A stretch of DNA of 17,479 nt from CAZYXO01 sp964651315 (GTDB lineage: Bacteria > Bacillota_I > Bacilli_A > RF39 > UBA660). Shown in pieces: positions 14,853-17,479 of this stretch (within the stretch, counting starts at the first letter, position 1; each line of letters opens with the position of its first letter). Below the pieces are notes generated by a model. That model saw only the letters and a list, made by a program, of their open reading frames with translations. It was not told the DNA's origin and did no database searches. The position numbers and the translations under genes were made by a program. Where the stretch lies: assembly GCA_964651315.1 (NCBI GenBank), contig CAZYXO010000014.1, forward strand, positions 1 to 17,479, written 5' to 3'.

Positions 14853-14860
14853 CATATAAT
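14832..14860 (+). promoter_or_regulatory. Promoter of the 14887-miaA operon
   Basis: -35 TTTACA (14832-14837), exactly 17 bp spacing, and a perfect -10 TATAAT (14855-14860). The start would be near 14867, giving a leader of about 20 bases. The -35 lies in the right arm of the upstream terminator and the spacer contains the T-tract. Confidence 0.75.
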
Positions 14861-14886
14861 AAGACTTACTAAGAAAGAGAGTATTT

Positions 14887-15549
14887 ATGAAAAAAACAGA
14901 ATTTTTAGAACAATGCGAAAGATTTAATAACTGGCTTGATTTAAGTCTTTTAAGTAAAAATATTGATAAAAGACCTATTAATCAAAATAAAAACAATGAT
15001 TATTGTGTATGGACTGATGAAAATATTTGGTATGGTATGGAAAGAATATCTACTAATAAACATGAAAGTTTTTGGAATATAATATGTGAAAGTCAATTTG
15101 AAGAAGAAGTATATGATAGAATGTTTCAATATTTACTTGCAAAACATTATGCTTATATTATTATGGATAAAGAAATTAAAAGTAAAAAGTTTTCTAATGT
15201 ATTTACTTATGGTGTTTATGCACTACCTTTAACAAAGGGTTTTTGCCAACCAATATTTGTAAGTAATGAGAAATTTTATTTTCAAGAAATAGAAAATGAT
15301 ACGATTGTAAACTTTCGTGAAGTATCACCTAATTTAATTAAATTTATTAAACCAAGTAATACTGTTAAAATTAAAGTGGCAATCGGGCATGCACCTATCA
15401 TTGCATATTTTTATGAAGATAAAGAAAAAGATATAGATATAAGATATGTTGGCAGAAAAAATGAAATGAAATTTTTATTAGAATTTTATTTAAAAGATAA
15501 TAGAATAATTGCAAAAGAAAAAGAAAATATTCGTGAATTAATAAAATAA
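14887..15549 (+). CDS. Hypothetical cytoplasmic protein, co-transcribed with miaA
   Basis: 220 residues with no signal peptide or membrane segment. The N-terminal part is rich in aromatic residues (FNNWLDLSLL, CVWTDENIWYGMERIS, SFWNIIC); the middle has hydrophobic strands (YAYIIMD, VFTYGVYALPLTKGF) and the end is Lys/Glu-rich and helical. I recognise no family. ATG follows AGAAAGAGAG, and miaA starts only 14 bases after the stop with its own ribosome-binding site. The promoter at 14832-14860 would serve both. Codon use matches its neighbours, so it looks native. Confidence 0.7.
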   Translation: MKKTEFLEQCERFNNWLDLSLLSKNIDKRPINQNKNNDYCVWTDENIWYGMERISTNKHESFWNIICESQFEEEVYDRMFQYLLAKHYAYIIMDKEIKSKKFSNVFTYGVYALPLTKGFCQPIFVSNEKFYFQEIENDTIVNFREVSPNLIKFIKPSNTVKIKVAIGHAPIIAYFYEDKEKDIDIRYVGRKNEMKFLLEFYLKDNRIIAKEKENIRELIK

Positions 15550-15563
15550 AAGAGGTGTATTGA

Positions 15564-16460
15564 ATGATACTAGTAATTGTAGGACCAACTGGGGTAGGTA
15601 AAACAAAAGCAAGTGTTGAATTAGCTAAAATTTTTAATGGTGAAATCATAAATGCAGATTCAATGCAAGTTTATAAGAATATGGATATTGGTACAGCTAA
15701 AATAAGAGAAGAAGAAAAAGAAGGAATTCCTCATCATTTATTTGATATAGTTGATGTTACCAAAAATTATACAATTTATAATTATCAAAAAGATTGTCGA
15801 AATAAAATAACTGAAATATTAAATAAAGGTAGAATGCCTATTTTAGTAGGTGGTTCTGGACTTTATATTAAAAGTGCTATTTATGATTATAAGTTAGAAG
15901 AAGAAGATAATGAAGATAATTATTATACTGAATTTACTAATGAAGAATTATTGTATAAAATAAAATTACTTAAAAGAGATATTGATATTAATGTAAATAA
16001 TCGAAGAAGATTAGTAAGAGTTTATAATAAATTATTACGAAATACTTATCATGATAAATTAGATACAAATTTATTTTATGATAATGTTATTATTATTGGA
16101 CTTACCACAAATAGAGAAACTTTATATGATAAAATAAATAATAGAGTAGATGAAATGGTAAAAAATGGTTTAATAGAAGAAGTAGAATCGTTTTATAAAA
16201 ATGGGTTTAGAAGCATTGCACTAAATACGGGAATTGGTTATAAAGAGTTATATAGTTATTTTAATAAAGAAATAAATTTAGATGAAGCAATTGATTTAAT
16301 TAAGAAAAATAGTCGTCATTTTGCTAAAAGACAATTTACTTGGTTTAATAATCAAATGAGTGTTAATTGGTTTAATACAAATTATGAAAATTTTACCAAA
16401 ACTATCGAAGAAATTGCCGAATTTATTCATGAAAGTAACCAAAATATGGTAAAAAAATAG
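15564..16460 (+). CDS. miaA: tRNA dimethylallyltransferase
   Basis: 298 residues, slightly shorter than the usual 300-315. It transfers a dimethylallyl group to N6 of A37 in tRNAs that read codons beginning with U, which stabilises codon-anticodon pairing. Motifs in order: P loop GPTGVGKT (7-14), ADSMQVYKNMDIGTAK (31-46) with the conserved DSxQVY, IPHHLFDIV (55-63), LVGGSGLYIKS (94-104) and, near the end, SRHFAKRQFTWFN. The middle acidic loop (EEEDNEDN) is shorter than in many homologues. ATG follows AGAGGTG at 15551-15557. The stop lies inside the terminator hairpin. Confidence 0.96.
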   Translation: MILVIVGPTGVGKTKASVELAKIFNGEIINADSMQVYKNMDIGTAKIREEEKEGIPHHLFDIVDVTKNYTIYNYQKDCRNKITEILNKGRMPILVGGSGLYIKSAIYDYKLEEEDNEDNYYTEFTNEELLYKIKLLKRDIDINVNNRRRLVRVYNKLLRNTYHDKLDTNLFYDNVIIIGLTTNRETLYDKINNRVDEMVKNGLIEEVESFYKNGFRSIALNTGIGYKELYSYFNKEINLDEAIDLIKKNSRHFAKRQFTWFNNQMSVNWFNTNYENFTKTIEEIAEFIHESNQNMVKK

Positions 16461-16477
16461 ACATATTTTGGTTTTTT
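16437..16477 (+). terminator. Intrinsic terminator after miaA
   Basis: A perfect 12-bp stem, AACCAAAATATG (16437-16448) and CATATTTTGGTT (16462-16473), with a 13-base loop, runs into TTTTTT (16472-16477). The left arm is inside the end of miaA and the stop codon is in the loop. Confidence 0.85.
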
Positions 16478-16517
16478 AATTTATCTTTTTTTAGCCATAA
16501 TAATATTAGGTGAGATT

Positions 16518-17479
16518 ATGGTAAAAAAAATATTGATAGCGTTAATACTCTTATTAATTCCATTTAGTGTTATCGCATATTCAGACAAAATAATTCCTGG
16601 AGGAGAAACACTAGGAATTAAAATTGAAAGTAATGGAATTATCGTTATTGGTTTTTATAAAGTAAATGGAAAGTATAATAAAGGAAATCCAGAACTCGTA
16701 ATTGGAGATAAAATAACTCATGTTAATAATATTCCCATTTCAAGTTCAAAAGAATTAACTAAGGAAATTGAAAAATTTATAACTAATAATGAAGTAAAAT
16801 TAACAATTTTACGAAATAAACAAATTAAATTTATAATTTTAAAGTTAATTGAAAATGATAATAAATACAAAACTGGTTTATATGTCAAAGATAGTATAAC
16901 AGGGATTGGTACACTTTCTTATATAGATCCAGAAACACTTATTTATGGTGCACTTGGACATGAGATACTAGAAAGTAATAGTAACTCTTTAGTTGAAGTA
17001 AAAACTGGTAATATTTTTAAAAATACAATTACTGGTATTCAGAAATCTAATGATGGAACACCAGGTGCTAAAAATGCTAAATTTTATTATAAAAATGTTT
17101 TTGGGACAATAGAAAAAAATACTCCTTATGGTATTTATGGTAAATATAATGATGAGTTACCAGATAAAAACGTAATGGATGTAGGTTTTAAAGATGATGT
17201 TAAAATTGGTCTTGCAACTATATATACGGTTTTAAAAGATAATGATATTAAAGAATATAAAATAGATATTACCGCAATTAATGAAAATAGTGATGTAAAA
17301 AATATGACATTTGAAATAATTGATGAAGAATTATTAAATGTAACTGGTGGCATAGTTCAAGGAATGAGTGGAAGTCCGATAATTCAAAATAATAAAATAA
17401 TTGGTGCTGTTACTCATGTTATCGTTGATGATGTAAGAAAAGGTTATGGAATATTTATTACAACAATGCTTGAAGAAGG
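16518..17479 (+). CDS. spoIVB: SpoIVB-family S55 serine protease, N-terminal 320 residues (cut by window end)
   Basis: The open frame from ATG at 16518 runs to the window edge. Order of parts: an N-terminal hydrophobic signal/anchor (KKILIALILLLIPFSVIA), a PDZ domain (about 30-105), then the S55 protease domain with the catalytic histidine in YGALGHEIL and the serine in GGIVQGMSGSPIIQNNKIIGAVTHV, matching SpoIVB closely. SpoIVB is made in the forespore and cleaves SpoIVFA, which releases SpoIVFB to process pro-sigma-K. TAGGTGA at 16507-16513 supports the start. The last residues of the domain lie outside the window. It suggests an organism with a sporulation programme, though a repurposed homologue is possible. 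Confidence 0.93.
   Translation, partial: MVKKILIALILLLIPFSVIAYSDKIIPGGETLGIKIESNGIIVIGFYKVNGKYNKGNPELVIGDKITHVNNIPISSSKELTKEIEKFITNNEVKLTILRNKQIKFIILKLIENDNKYKTGLYVKDSITGIGTLSYIDPETLIYGALGHEILESNSNSLVEVKTGNIFKNTITGIQKSNDGTPGAKNAKFYYKNVFGTIEKNTPYGIYGKYNDELPDKNVMDVGFKDDVKIGLATIYTVLKDNDIKEYKIDITAINENSDVKNMTFEIIDEELLNVTGGIVQGMSGSPIIQNNKIIGAVTHVIVDDVRKGYGIFITTMLEE

Noticed and set aside
1..17479. Genetic code 4 (TGA read as Trp)
   Set aside because: All intact genes use TGG for Trp and none needs an in-frame TGA to be complete.
1..17479. CRISPR arrays, insertion sequences or integrase genes
   Set aside because: No regularly spaced direct repeats and no transposase or recombinase motifs were seen.

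Overview
This is a very AT-rich, gene-dense window from a monoderm (Gram-positive-type) bacterium of the Firmicutes/Bacilli. The basis is the gene content: a SEDS cell-wall polymerase, a short lipoprotein, Obg, MiaA, a SpoIVB-type sporulation protease and a secretin-free Flp/Tad pilus locus. The composition and the short genes suggest an uncultured gut-type lineage near the Mollicutes; that placement is inference. Trp is TGG in every intact ORF and TGA never serves as a stop in the 18 genes whose ends are visible (12 TAA, 6 TAG). TTG and GTG starts occur, and most genes carry GGTGA/AGAGG-type ribosome-binding sites.

Layout. (1) 1-93: the last codons of an FtsW/RodA-family gene, a terminator that works on both strands, then a minus-strand lipoprotein. 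(2) 730-2088: a LigD-like protein with a phosphoesterase and a polymerase domain but no ligase domain. (3) 2202-5021: leuS, whose editing domain carries an inserted Nudix domain of roughly 140 residues. (4) 5029-5669: a heavily frameshifted remnant of a class A beta-lactamase-like serine hydrolase. (5) 5843-7337: two inverted repeats, a strong promoter lying inside the larger one, and an AbiEi/AbiEii toxin-antitoxin pair, followed at 7365-7420 by a degenerate tRNA-Trp-like 3' half. (6) 7515-8768: obgE, convergent with a DUF192 gene. (7) 9332-14824: an eight-gene Flp/Tad pilus operon (Flp pilin, two pseudopilins, TadZ, TadA, TadB, TadC, an unrecognised membrane-anchored protein), compact and translationally coupled, ending in a hairpin terminator. 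(8) 14887-16460: an unrecognised gene and miaA, apparently one operon. (9) 16518-end: the start of a SpoIVB-family S55 protease, cut by the window edge.

How the parts work together. The pilus operon is a self-contained envelope machine: TadA powers it, TadB/TadC form the membrane platform, TadZ would position it, and Flp plus two pseudopilins are the substrates. No prepilin peptidase is present, so processing must be supplied from elsewhere. leuS, obgE and miaA are housekeeping translation genes. The 5.0-7.4 kb segment between leuS and obgE is the accessory part: a decaying gene, a toxin-antitoxin module and a tRNA-like scar, which together suggest past insertion and loss of mobile DNA. The most unusual single item is the Nudix domain inside the LeuRS editing domain.
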